The position numbers and the translations under genes were made by a program. The notes beneath the pieces were generated by a model. That model was given only the letters and a program-made list of their open reading frames with translations. It ran no database searches and had not been told where the DNA came from. A stretch of 64,000 nucleotides of DNA, taken from assembly GCF_012273895.1 (NCBI RefSeq), contig NC_052108.1:2294001-2358000 (forward strand), given 5' to 3'. Positions 25,001-36,600 of the stretch are shown here, one piece after another. This DNA is from Zerene cesonia. Lineage: Eukaryota > Arthropoda > Insecta > Lepidoptera > Pieridae. Numbering within the stretch: position 1 is the stretch's first letter; every line of letters starts with the position of its first letter.

Positions 25001-28000
25001 ATTTTAAAATATTTAGGAATACAAACCACTCCAGAAGCAGCAAGTTAAACAATTAGCTATGAAATCAGTTTAAGCATCAATTAAAACTGGTATAATTTCA
25101 TTCCAAATGCTCTGAATATAACAAAATTATCCAAGCATATATCTAATGTACGATTTAGCGCTTCATAGATTTGAAGCAATAGTTTACAATTATGACAGTT
25201 TATAATGTTTCAAATGTATCATAACTGCCCCCCTGAGGTCTTTATGCATCATTATCAAGCATGAAAACAGAGAAGCAAATGTTAATTTAAGCACCAAGCA
25301 TTAATACAAACCAGCGTTAAAATACCACAATAATGTTAACACACTTGAGCGTCCACACAGGTCGTCCAATCAAATCACATGTGCCTTACTTTCAATGAGC
25401 TCACCGGGCTGGTGGTGGTGGTGGGGTTGCTGCTGCTGTTGCTGATGTTGTTGATGTTGTTGTTGGTGTTGTTGATGCTGGGGCTGCGAGGGTTGGGAGC
25501 CGCTGGACTGCCGTTGGCGGCTTCGCGAGTTCTGTCGCGGGCGGTTCGCCGGCTTGTTGGTAGAGCCGCCGCGGCGGGACTCGCGCTGGGAGGAACCGCT
25601 CGCGCCCGTACCGACCTGCTGATAGGTAGACCTTTTAGCATGTATTGTATATGTGCATGGATAGCTGTGTGATGCTATATACAAATATTGGCAAACATAC
25701 ATAAAAAAAATAAATATAGACATCTAAAACCGCTCTATAGAACAAAGAATGGAACCTCCATACTAACGTTTTATACGGAGCTTATCCTTTGTATTATATT
25801 ATTTTAGCTCGTATAGGTGCACTTTTTGGCATACGCGAAACTCGTGCGACACGCCTGTTGTATAAACGCACTTACAATTATTTCTTGTCGTGATTACAAG
25901 CATCTCTTCCGCAGATATGTTTATCATTTATATGGATACTAACTCTTATTTGAATATATTTAATGATACATAAAAAGTGCTCAAGATATTCTCTAATGTA
26001 ATATTTGAATCATTTAGAATCACTTCACAGTTTTAGGGAGAAAAGCGTATGAAAATGCGTAATGCGTATGAAAGAAGAAAACACTAACTTAAAACCTAAT
26101 ATGGGACCTATTCCTAATATGGGAAGTTGGTTAAAAATAGAACATACACATGAGAAATTTTGAAAGAATAGAAAAAGTTTGATCACGAGGCAGGACTCGA
26201 ACCTGCGTTTCCTGCCCAACCGCAGCAACGCCTAGCCTCTCGGCCACCCGTGATCCCGTTTCAAAATTTCTCATTTATAAAGCATTTCAATGCTATAAAA
26301 CTAAAAATTAAATAGAACGTACACATTTCAATTACAAATTTTAAACCATTCGCGCGCTTTTGGAACTGTTTTGTACATACATCGCACTTTTTCTTTTTTT
26401 ATTTGTTACATTTGCTCCAAGGTGATACAAAAACATATTTATTTTTGGATTAGTTAATTCTAGAATAACCAAGGGATTTAGATACATCTGGTCCTAACTA
26501 GGGAAAACCTGTTCTATCGAAACGCGGCTTTTAGACGTAACATATAATATGTACATATTATAAGAATTTAATGTATACTCTAATTTTGGAGACAAAATGT
26601 CCTGTTCGTTCAAACATATTACTATTGAGTAATTGGTGTTGGGCACAGAAAAATGATGATAATGACGCGGTAAATAATGCCGCTTTCCGACTTCTTCATG
26701 AACAATTATGAATATCAGATATATAATTGCCGTTAACTTTTAGTTTATTTCTTAAATATTGCTTTGTTGTATCTTCTGTATGATGCTTTTAATAATTAAA
26801 CTGTAGGTGTACTTCAAATGTAAAATTGACTAAAAAATAATAATACAAGAACACTAATGATACTCATAAAAAATTATGAAATGGTTCTATGAGTAAATAG
26901 TCTCTTATTTATAAATAATCTTCACATTGTAAAATGTGCCAATATCATCAATTATTAATAATAAATGATGACATTGGTTTTGAAGTTTGACACTTATCAA
27001 AGAGTATACATAATCAGAGCAACTGTTTTTCCAAATTTTTATAAATTTCAAGATGGATTTCAACATAATTTAATTCAGGTTATACAAAAAAATCAGTCTT
27101 TAAAACAATTATGAACATTACCTGGGTACCCTGGTCCGCAGTAGGGCTCTTCCTGTGTCCCACAGCTGCTGGTGTTCCTGACCGAGATGCACTTTGTTGG
27201 GACCCTCCTCCAATCAAATCTAGCATGGAACCTAAAAATTAATTGGTAATGATAATTTGCTACCCTATGCTGCAAAATTAATTAATTTCTACTATTAAGT
27301 AAGCATACATTCATCAAAGCATTTTGAATGTAAATTGTATTTTATAAGAGGAAAAAATTGTATTGTACTTTATTTAAAACTAAATACCTAAATAAGCAAA
27401 TAACAAATTAACTAAGTTGTAATGCTAAAATATATTCCAATCTCAATTAAACAAATAAGTGATGATGATTAAAACAAACAATGATATAGCTGAATACTAA
27501 ATAATAAAGCATTGAATTTTATTATAATAAATTATTTAATAATTTAGTGTGGAGTGATACTTCAAGCATGAGACCAAGGAATGGCTATGTTGCACAGTTT
27601 ATGTTGCGATTTTTTCATGTTAATTAGGTTAATGCCTAACTTGTTATTTTCTTATTTTTTAATAATAATAAAACCTTCAACACCATTATTGTTAATTTTA
27701 CTTATAGAAATATTAAATCAGAAAATATTGAGTAGTTAAAGTTTAAACATTAAATTGTACTTTTTTTAAATATAGTTAGCTATGTAATAAAACAGTTGTA
27801 TTTTTTTAATATAGTTAGTTATGTAATAAAACAGAGTATTTATTCTGGTTAAATCACACAATGACTGAAAATGTAATAATGAGAATACTGTAAAGAATAT
27901 AAATACAAACAAAAATATGTACATAATACTATGACAAACAAAAATATCCAAGTAATGATACCACAACCCAAAAGTTACTGTTATTAGGAATATAAGCTAC

Positions 28001-29591
28001 AATTCAAGACAGGCAATCAGTATAATATATTAAAATATAATATTTATATAATAATACCATAGATATAATCAATCTATGATATCACTATAAAATATATGAA
28101 AGAATTTATAAAATTTATTTAAAAAATTATGAAAAATAGAACTAACTATGTCATTAAAGTGAGTCCAATGTTAGTATTTTGAAAGGGGATGGTTATATCA
28201 GTTTCTTGAAGCCTGCCTGTAAAGCTACAAAAATCGCAAGATAGCATTTGGCAAAGCGAAAGCGTGAGCTTTTATGAAAATACTGAAGAAAAACCTTGGT
28301 CTTTCACTTGGTTGTGATGTACAACTCCGGATCCAATAGGAGCTGTAACGGGTTGTTGCGGAGCCAGATCCACTGATGTTTGTGGGGACAACTCACTCGT
28401 CTTATTCATTTGAGGATGCACACTGCTCGGAAACCCACCCATCGGATAATATTGTGGATACTGTGTTTGTCCCACAACTGGATGGTTATACTGCCCCACA
28501 TATTGCCCTTGGTTACCGCTTCCAATTGATGGTGGTACAGACATCTGCACAATGGCAGGGTCGTTGGGTAAGGAGGGTACATTGTTGACCACACGGATGT
28601 CCTTGATGTCAGAGCCGCGGAATAAGATGTAATCATAGACTTGGCTCTGAGGAGCAACTGGATACTGAGTCTCCCTGTCTTCAGTACCAAAAGATCGCAC
28701 TGTAACAGAAATATGAAATTGTTTAGAATATTGAGGGTAATTTGTATTACTACTACTACTAACAAATTGTAAAATGCTCAATAGGGTTGAGTCTAGTGTT
28801 TAAATATTAAAAGAATATTTTATTCTCTATATGGTATATTGTAGCACTATTCAAAATTTACTCAATTTGAGAATTATTAATTACTTCATACAATAAAGTA
28901 ACTATTTAAAAGAAAGCGCATCAACGGAAAAGGGGAAATTAGTGTTTAGTGCATCATCTGTCGAATTTCCTAACATAATATATCGAAACAAACTTTTTCC
29001 ATGTCGAAAGCTAAGTATTTCATAATTTACAGCTCATTAACCGCGATTTTATCAACAATCGTTAGTTATTAGTAAGAAATAAACAGAATACGACACTTGT
29101 TTACAGGAATATAATCGTTATCAACGTCATCAAGATGAAACCTCGGTCACAAAGGCGGGGACCAACAAGTATATACTGAGGGTAGAATAAAAACAACGTG
29201 CTTAATAAAAAAGAACAAGATTTTAATAAGGGTTCATAATGTAAGGTATAAGGAGAAGATATAAGGTCAATAACTCCAACTGATAATTTAAAAAAACTAA
29301 GAACCTAATGACAAATAGAAAGTGGACTAAACAATTTTTTCTCGAAATCGCTATACGTCGTTACAAAAATTATATTTATATTCGAATTTTATCCTACTAG
29401 AACGAGTTGTAAGATTGCATTATACGAAAACAGGACATAACAAAATAATAGCATCCATTTGTCAACTTACCGCTAGCTAAAGCAATCGTACATTCCTGGG
29501 GATCAACGGTGAAGAGACGGCCTTCATAACGGATGTCGGCTTTTGATATTAGGCTTATTTTGGAGCCTAACTCAGGCATTCCAGCACTCAT
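22071..29591 (-). CDS. tral: Trailer hitch / LSM14 family mRNP protein
   Basis: LSm14-family translational repressor of P-bodies and germ granules, partner of the Me31B/DDX6 helicase. Reverse-strand exons are 29471-29591, 28295-28699, 27122-27231, 25390-25615, 24491-24684, 23858-24018, 23361-23510 and 22071-22110, joining in phase to 468 residues. The LSm domain spans about residues 1-82 (starts MSAGMPELGSKISLISKADI, ends RGSDIKDIRV). A Ser/Pro/Gln-rich middle contains a His/Gln run. An FDF motif (KFDNDYDFEQANTEF, about 310-330), FFD box (KKKSFFDNISCEA) and TFG box (TDWRTERKLNSETFG) follow. C-terminal RGG-like and His/Asn/Pro repeats close the protein. The donor after exon 2 (AAG, then GTTTTT) is weak. 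An alternative GC-rich exon lies at 22509-22707. Tandem acceptors exist at exons 4 and 6. The C-terminal end is the least certain part. Confidence 0.9.
22427..22500 (+). repeat. Dispersed repeat fragment in the last Trailer hitch intron
   Basis: GTGTTTGTTTGTTTGTTCGG followed by GCGCTAATCTCAGGAA, the same family as 5232-5330 and 59495-59560. Confidence 0.45.
22509..22707 (-). CDS. tral: Trailer hitch alternative GC-rich 3' exon
   Basis: An acceptor (TTTGCAG) is followed by a frame that joins exon 7 in phase: CC plus C, then MSYFPSWRAMRGGRGRGG and further Arg/Gly/His/Ala-rich sequence, to a TAG at 22509-22511. RGG repeats at this place fit LSM14 C-termini. A GTACCG donor after 22541 would instead splice to the 22110 exon in a different frame and stop after two codons. 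Skipping this exon gives the short ending PPQVGLDEGGYAES. Which form is made cannot be told from DNA. Confidence 0.6.
24255..24415 (-). mobile_element. Helitron-like repeat in a Trailer hitch intron
   Basis: On the plus strand it begins CTAGCTTTCCGCCCGCAACT and includes TTGGTTCAGTGGTTTAGGCG, the reverse of the usual lepidopteran CTAG-ended repeat. The far boundary near 24415 is approximate. Confidence 0.5.
26151..26273 (-). mobile_element. tRNA-like element enclosed by perfect 15-bp inverted repeats
   Basis: TGAGAAATTTTGAAA at 26151-26165 is exactly repeated in inverse at 26259-26273. Between them, on the minus strand at 26183-26253, a 71-nt sequence folds as a tRNA cloverleaf. It has a 7-bp acceptor stem (one G-U pair), 3-bp D stem, 5-bp anticodon stem with two wobbles, and a perfect 5-bp T stem with loop TTCGAGT. 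Position 33 is C rather than the invariant U and there is no encoded CCA, so it is more likely a mobile tRNA-derived element than a working tRNA gene. The sequence to the right carries the tail shared with 3800-3855 and 49167-49208. Confidence 0.65.
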
Positions 29592-30644
29592 CTTGTCACT
29601 TTGTAAATTAACTTTCGATGATTAAGATTTTTTACGATTTCGTCGACCATATACCAACAGCCACAAAGTAAAATGACTGACGGGAAGTTGGCAACAAGCG
29701 ACAAGAGTAGCGTTTATAAACAGCTGAGAATACAGATAAAATAAAGTAAATTTTTTGCAACGTATTTTTTAATTCCTAATAAAACTTCCTTTAAATTCGA
29801 AATAAGAATTAACAATTAATGTGTAAATCGATTAGTAAATTACGTTTTGTTTAGGTTGTGTTAAATATAAACCACGTAATGATTTGAAATTAACCACTTT
29901 TATTCGTTTGGTTTTATATAAACTAACGTCTTTAAATATAACATTTCAGAACTACGTTCATACTATATTTCTGTAAGCCTTACTGAAAACCTTGTCTGTA
30001 AACACATTAAACTCAAATTTCATGAGCATAATTTCTTTATTAAATAATCTATAAAAAATACAGGTAATTTTACTCCAAAAACATTTTATTATACTTCAGA
30101 CTTTAAATCTATATATATAAAATTCTCGTGTCACAGTTTTCGTTGCCATACTCCTCCGAAACGGCTTGACCGATTCCTCTGAAATTTGGTAAGCATATTG
30201 GGTAGGTCTGAGAATCGGCCAACATCTATTTTTTATCCCGGTATTCCTACGGGATACGGACTTACGCGGGTGAAACCGCGGGGCGCAGCTAGTTTAAATA
30301 TATATAAAGCAAAGTTAACTTATTTCGCAAGTATTTCATCCTATTGCATAAAAAATATTCTACTGAATCGGAAATATCATGATAGTTTCCTATCATTCAG
30401 TCGTGTGTCGTGTATCGTAAGCCTTAAAAATAAATGTTGCCATTTAAAATATCTGACTGTCTATGACAAAATTTATCGATCAATCGTTTGTGTCAAATGT
30501 CAAACTCATAATTTAAAAACTTGAAATGGGAAGTCCGTTGAGTTTATATCTTGTAAATATTGTATATCTTTCAAAATACTGAACATTTGTTATCAATTGC
30601 GATTTATGATCACATAAATTAAAAAAATAAGTTGATGTGCCACA
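29592..30644. other. Intergenic region between divergent Trailer hitch and barren
   Basis: Contains both promoters and one complete Helitron-like element (30108-30292). Otherwise AT-rich without ORFs. Confidence 0.5.
30108..30292 (+). mobile_element. Complete non-autonomous Helitron (Lep1-like), 185 bp
   Basis: Starts TCTATATATATAAAATTCTC and ends GCGGGGCGCAGCTAG, with A before and T after, as expected for Helitron insertion between A and T with no target duplication. A GC-rich stem (ACGCGGGTGAAACCGCGG) lies just before the end. Too short to encode a transposase. Confidence 0.8.
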
Positions 30645-33600
30645 ATGGTGGAAAATCCTATAACATCGACGCCGGCTCCTATAGCAAGACTGAGTATTGG
30701 CGGGAGTAACTCTATACGCAGGCGAAGTCTTATTCCACAAACTCGAGTGGCTGTAGTTCGGGATGAGGTTTGATATTTATTGTAAATTCATACTGAGTTA
30801 TAAAAAAATTATTGAAACAAAATTAAAAAACACTGCATGTAAACTAACTTTTAGGAACGTAATGATGATGATGCGGAGAGATCATCTTTGGTGGCTTCGG
30901 AGAGAGCTGTGGCTACGTCCACTCCTCATGGATCACCGAGAAGAGGGAGGGACACTATGAGTTCATCACCATTAAAGGAACACTTTCAAGGATGCCTTAA
31001 ACTGTATGCTGAAAATGTTAGTATTTTTAACTATATCTATATGCATAATGTTTTCGGCTTTATTGGATATTGTTTTTACATATTATAATTGTGTAAAATG
31101 ATTTCACGAAAATCACTATCAATATGATCTTGTTAATTTTTTTTTATTTTAAAACTATTTCTAGAAAATAAACAAGGACAATGCATGGAATTTACAACTA
31201 ATAGACTTCATGACATCAATGTTGCGTCGCCACGATGCCAGAATGGACAACTTGCAGACAGCCTCAACTGTTGTGGATGCTTCGGCAAGGATTTATTCCT
31301 TTCGTGTGGATGCTGTTCACTATGATGTTTTAAAAATGGCTGGTGGCTTAGTTAAAGCTGTTCAGGTAAATGAATACTTTTGTTGGAGCCTAAAATTTTT
31401 ACAAGTAGCTCTTAATCTGAATTTACTGTTATTTTCATACTCATTACATATTCAGATTTTACCATTGTAATACAATGTAAATTCTTATGTTGTATAATAA
31501 TTCACACAGGAAAGAGACAAACATTTCAAGTAGAATTTAACTATTATATTACCAGTAAATATTATATTTAAACACAATTTACATAAAAAGTACCTAAATT
31601 TGCAAATGATAAGCAATAAACATGTCCTGTTAAATTTTATTTTGAGATACAAAAACTACAATAATGCTGATTATGTATTACATTGAACATAAGTTTTAAA
31701 TATAGTTGTCTTATATTATTATTATTATTATACAGAGCAAAAGGGGTAAAAAAGATGAAGAAGAAGCTACAAATGAGGAAGGAACTGAAGATGGAAATGC
31801 TGCTGCACCTAAGAAAAAGAAAAAGAGATCTAAGGGTGCCATTGCATCAAACCCTGAAGTGTTTAATGGGGAATTTGATGCTAATGATTATGTTGGTAAG
31901 CAAGCTATGATTTCATTAAAGCTACAATATAATACTGTTAAGAAAATATTTATAAATTTTAGTTTAGATATAATTTAAATTGCAAAAGGTTAACATGCTT
32001 TTTTCCAATAATGGAATATATTTTTTAAAGAAAGTTAATTAGAAATTAGTAGATTCAACATATAAGCCATGTACAACATATTCTTAGAACAATATACTGT
32101 TATTAGATATATCATTACACAGAAAGTATTGGTTATTAAGAAAAAGTTACTTCTCTTTCAAAACATTAGTCGATATTTATTTTTCCAGACCCGTTTTTCG
32201 AAAGGCTAGCAGCAACAGCGGGGGATGTTACATCATCAAACAGAGCCTTCAATGCAACATTACCGATACATGACAAAACACTTGCTTTGATATTGAGGTT
32301 AGTAGTAATTTAAATAATAATGTTCCACATATTAATCACAGAGATAGTTAAATAATTACATTATATTGGTAAAAAAAAATATTTGTTCATTTTCCAGAAC
32401 TGACAAACAATTTTTAGAATCTATTAAGGAGAACATACCAGAAGATATTGACTTAACAGAAAAGATAAAACTGCCCACTAAGCTTATAGTTCCCTTCACT
32501 GAACGGGATCACATTTGTGAACCGTTTGCTGGCTTTTCTATAAGCAATTGGGACCCAGAAACTGAAGAATCGTAAGTGCATATAATAATTTACAATTTCT
32601 ATAATAACTGAACTATTGTGGTATTAAAAAAAGAGTTGACATTTCTTTCTAAGATATGTAGCTGTATAAGTATCTTTCCCCTTTACTTAATTTATTTCTT
32701 GAAGTTTATCATTTAACAAAATTTATCTAAACCATGATAAAGACTTATATCTTCATTTCTTTACTTTGTATTCAGTGATAGATTGTAAAAAATGTTATAA
32801 ATTATAAAAAAAATTCAACTTATTAATTACATTTCAATTTATTAATTACAACAAATTTAATTAGTATGAACTTCATATTACAGAGATACACGTGTAAATA
32901 ACTGGGTGGAGGAGAACCAACTTAATTTGTCACAGCAAGCTGTGGCTTTTGATGTCAATGCTGAAGTGGAGCCTATACCGCAGGATGAAGTGCAAAATGA
33001 TTTGCTCGGTAAGTTTCAGTACATTTGTATAACGAAGGACTTTAACAGTCACTTAAAAAATTATTAAAGTAATTCGATATGAAATATTGGTATTAAGTTT
33101 TTGTTTATATGTAAATATAATCTACAGATTTTACTACTTGTACTTAGTACTGGGGTTGTTTTAAATTACATATATCCATTAAGATTTCTTGTATTTCCAA
33201 TATGAGCAGCAAATGGTACATAAAATAAATAATAGGAAACTTGATTTGCAGAGGACGAGCCACTCGGCGGTATCGAGAGCGAGGAGGAAGCGGACGTGGC
33301 GGTGGCGGCGTGCGTGGCGCGGCTGGGCGGCGCGGCGCCGGCGCGGCTGGCGGACATGCGGCCGAGCGCGCCGCACCACGCGCGCCTCGAGTACTCGTAC
33401 TGCGGCGCCGTGCTCGCCGCCTGGGCGGGCCCGGCGCACTGGCGGCTCAAGAACAACCGAGGTGCCATTACACATTGCACAGTCGTGCTGGGTGACATTA
33501 CACTGTCACTACAGCGGACGAGCCCTATTAATTAGACTCGTTAGTATCGAGAGCGAGGTGAAATCGGAAGTAGCTGTGATGGCGTGCGCCACAGGTCAAT

Positions 33601-36600
33601 AATAGCCGAGTTTGGTGCAGGACACTAAAAAACATAAATAAAACATTTATGAAAATCACATACACATATTTTACGTCTATAAATATTTGCATGTTAAAAT
33701 CATTGAAATAATGTTTCATATTAATTGAGAGAACTATCTCAACTCATATTGTATTCAAATTCTCTTCTATCTTATTAAAACAATTGGACATAATACTCAT
33801 CATAATTGTCAAAATCTTTATCTCTGTCTCTATCTCTGTGTCATTATCTATCATATTGTCTTTATCTTTAGCCTACACTTATTCCCGCTACAATGGAAAA
33901 ATCTGTTTAAAAAATTTATCATAAATATTTATATTTCAGCTTCGAAAATGACAGAAAGGACCCAATCAACCGCTGGTCGGTTGACAGTAGAGGGCAAAAA
34001 GCCAGCGCGTACGAAACGTCAATTAGACTTCTTAGGCGCGGGTTTGGCGTTCGACTCCCGTGCAGAACCCACCGGGGAGTATGAACCGACCCAACCTGCG
34101 AAAATAATGATTAGTAGGAAAACTTTAGCTACTGGGCACACGTGGAACGAGGCTAATTTCAAAACACCTATTGATAGGTGAGTTCATTTTGTTCTTTTGT
34201 TGATCATAAATTATCGTACATAATTTTGTTGATCTAAATATTACACATTATTAGGTGATATCAACTGCATATTATATGTAGTTGCTGCTTTCTCATTTCA
34301 ATGATAACATGGCTATGTTAAAATAATAACACTAAAATCTAAATCATTTATAACAGGATATTTTCAGAAATATGTTTAACTAATTAAAATAATAGTTATA
34401 TTATTTAGCAAAAAATTGCTAATTCATTGTCTCGCTGCACCACTAAAAACACTGCCATCTATTAGTACTCTGCGCGAAGCTACAGCAAATAATATCCACA
34501 GCTGATTAAACTACAATCATGAGTAACAAATGTGGCAAATGTGGTAAATTTGCGTCCACAGATGACGCCAGGTGCACCAAGTGCAAGGAACTTTATCACA
34601 AAACATGTATAAGCCCTAAATCACGAATTGGCCCAAGTTGGCTGTGTAAAGTATGCAAAAACAAACCTGAAAAAGTAAACAAGCTGATGCCCGATAACAG
34701 CCTGAGTGATGTCTATGAGGATGCAGGATCCTTTCAGCCGGGGCAATCCACCTTAGCGGATGAGATAAAACTATTACGCACAGAACTTTCGGGTTTTCGA
34801 AATGAGATGTCCAAGCTAGCAAATATTGTCTCAGAATTTACTACTAGACTTGATATTATCGAGGATAAAGTGTCAAAATTGGAGTCACAAAATAAGCAAA
34901 TAGTGGAATTAAATAGTAATATCAACCTTCTCCAAAAACGCTTGAATGAGTCCGAGCAACGAAATCTTATTAACGATGTGGAGATTACGGGTCTGCCCGA
35001 AAGCAATGGCGAAAATCCCACACACATAGTCATTTCGTTAGCTAAAAAAATAGGCATATGTTTNNNNNNNNNNNNNNNNNNNNNNNNNNNNNNNNNNNNN
35101 NNNNNNNNNNNNNNNNNNNNNNNNNNNNNNNNNNNNNNNNNNNNNNNNNNNNNNNNNNNNNNNNNNNNNNNNNNNNNNNNNNNNNNNNNNNNNNNNNNNN
35201 NNNNNNNNNNNNNNNNNNNNNNNNNNNNNNNNNNNNNNNNNNNNNNNNNNNNNNNNNNNNNNNNNNNNNNNNNNNNNNNNNNNNNNNNNNNNNNNNNNNN
35301 NNNNNNNNNNNNNNNNNNNNNNNNNNNNNNNNNNNNNNNNNNNNNNNNNNNNNNNNNNNNNNNNNNNNNNNNNNNNNNNNNNNNNNNNNNNNNNNNNNNN
35401 NNNNNNNNNNNNNNNNNNNNNNNNNNNNNNNNNNNNNNNNNNNNNNNNNNNNNNNNNNNNNNNNNNNNNNNNNNNNNNNNNNNNNNNNNNNNNNNNNNNN
35501 NNNNNNNNNNNNNNNNNNNNNNNNNNNNNNNNNNNNNNNNNNNNNNNNNNNNNNNNNNNNNNNNNNNNNNNNNNNNNNNNNNNNNNNNNNNNNNNNNNNN
35601 NNNNNNNNNNNNNNNNNNNNNNNNNNNNNNNNNNNNNNNNNNNNNNNNNNNNNNNNNNNNNNNNNNNNNNNNNNNNNNNNNNNNNNNNNNNNNNNNNNNN
35701 NNNNNNNNNNNNNNNNNNNNNNNNNNNNNNNNNNNNNNNNNNNNNNNNNNNNNNNNNNNNNNNNNNNNNNNNNNNNNNNNNNNNNNNNNNNNNNNNNNNN
35801 NNNNNNNNNNNNNNNNNNNNNNNNNNNNNNNNNNNNNNNNNNNNNNNNNNNNNNNNNNNNNNNNNNNNNNNNNNNNNNNNNNNNNNNNNNNNNNNNNNNN
35901 NNNNNNNNNNNNNNNNNNNNNNNNNNNNNNNNNNNNNNNNNNNNNNNNNNNNNNNNNNNNNNNNNNNNNNNNNNNNNNNNNNNNNNNNNNNNNNNNNNNN
36001 NNNNNNNNNNNNNNNNNNNNNNNNNNNNNNNNNNNNNNNNNNNNNNNNNNNNNNNNNNNNNNNTATATATATATATATTTAGAACACACACGGTGTGTCC
36101 GCCCGCACAGCTGGCCCGACTCTATGCACACGCGCAGCGTGTGCTCCCGCACCAGTGACAAAAGCGGTACGGCAAGATTGCCGCCGGTGCGGGAGACACG
36201 CTGAGCGTGTCATAGCCGCATCGCCGGATGAAAAAAGTTTCTGGATCAGCAGTGAAATTGTTAACGGAATAAAAGTATCCTATAACCAAGTCCAACTCAT
36301 ATCCTATCTGTATAGTTAATATCATCAAGAACTGTTCAGTAGTTTCAGCGTTATGGTCTGACAAACAAACAAACTAACATTTGTAATATTAGTGCAATAA
36401 AGATTAATAAAATTATAGGAAGGAGACGAATGGGGCAACGAGGATGGTGCCACAGTGTCGAACCCGCACGCTCTGGTTCCAGGCGCCGAGCCCGACGGCG
36501 AGCTGGGAGACATGCTGGAGCCACCCACTAAGGTATACCCAACGGGGTTTAGGAGTTGATGGAAGATTTTATACTTACGTACTTACGAGTGTATTATCTT

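Noticed and set aside
26183..26253. Functional tRNA gene
   Set aside because: The cloverleaf has C at position 33, wobbly anticodon stem pairs, no terminator T-run close downstream and sits inside a repeat, so it was called an element instead.
34734..36204. Long ORFs running through the N gaps on both strands, here and at 9776-10880
   Set aside because: They are open only because N codons contain no stops. Only the ORF1 part before 35064 has real protein features.
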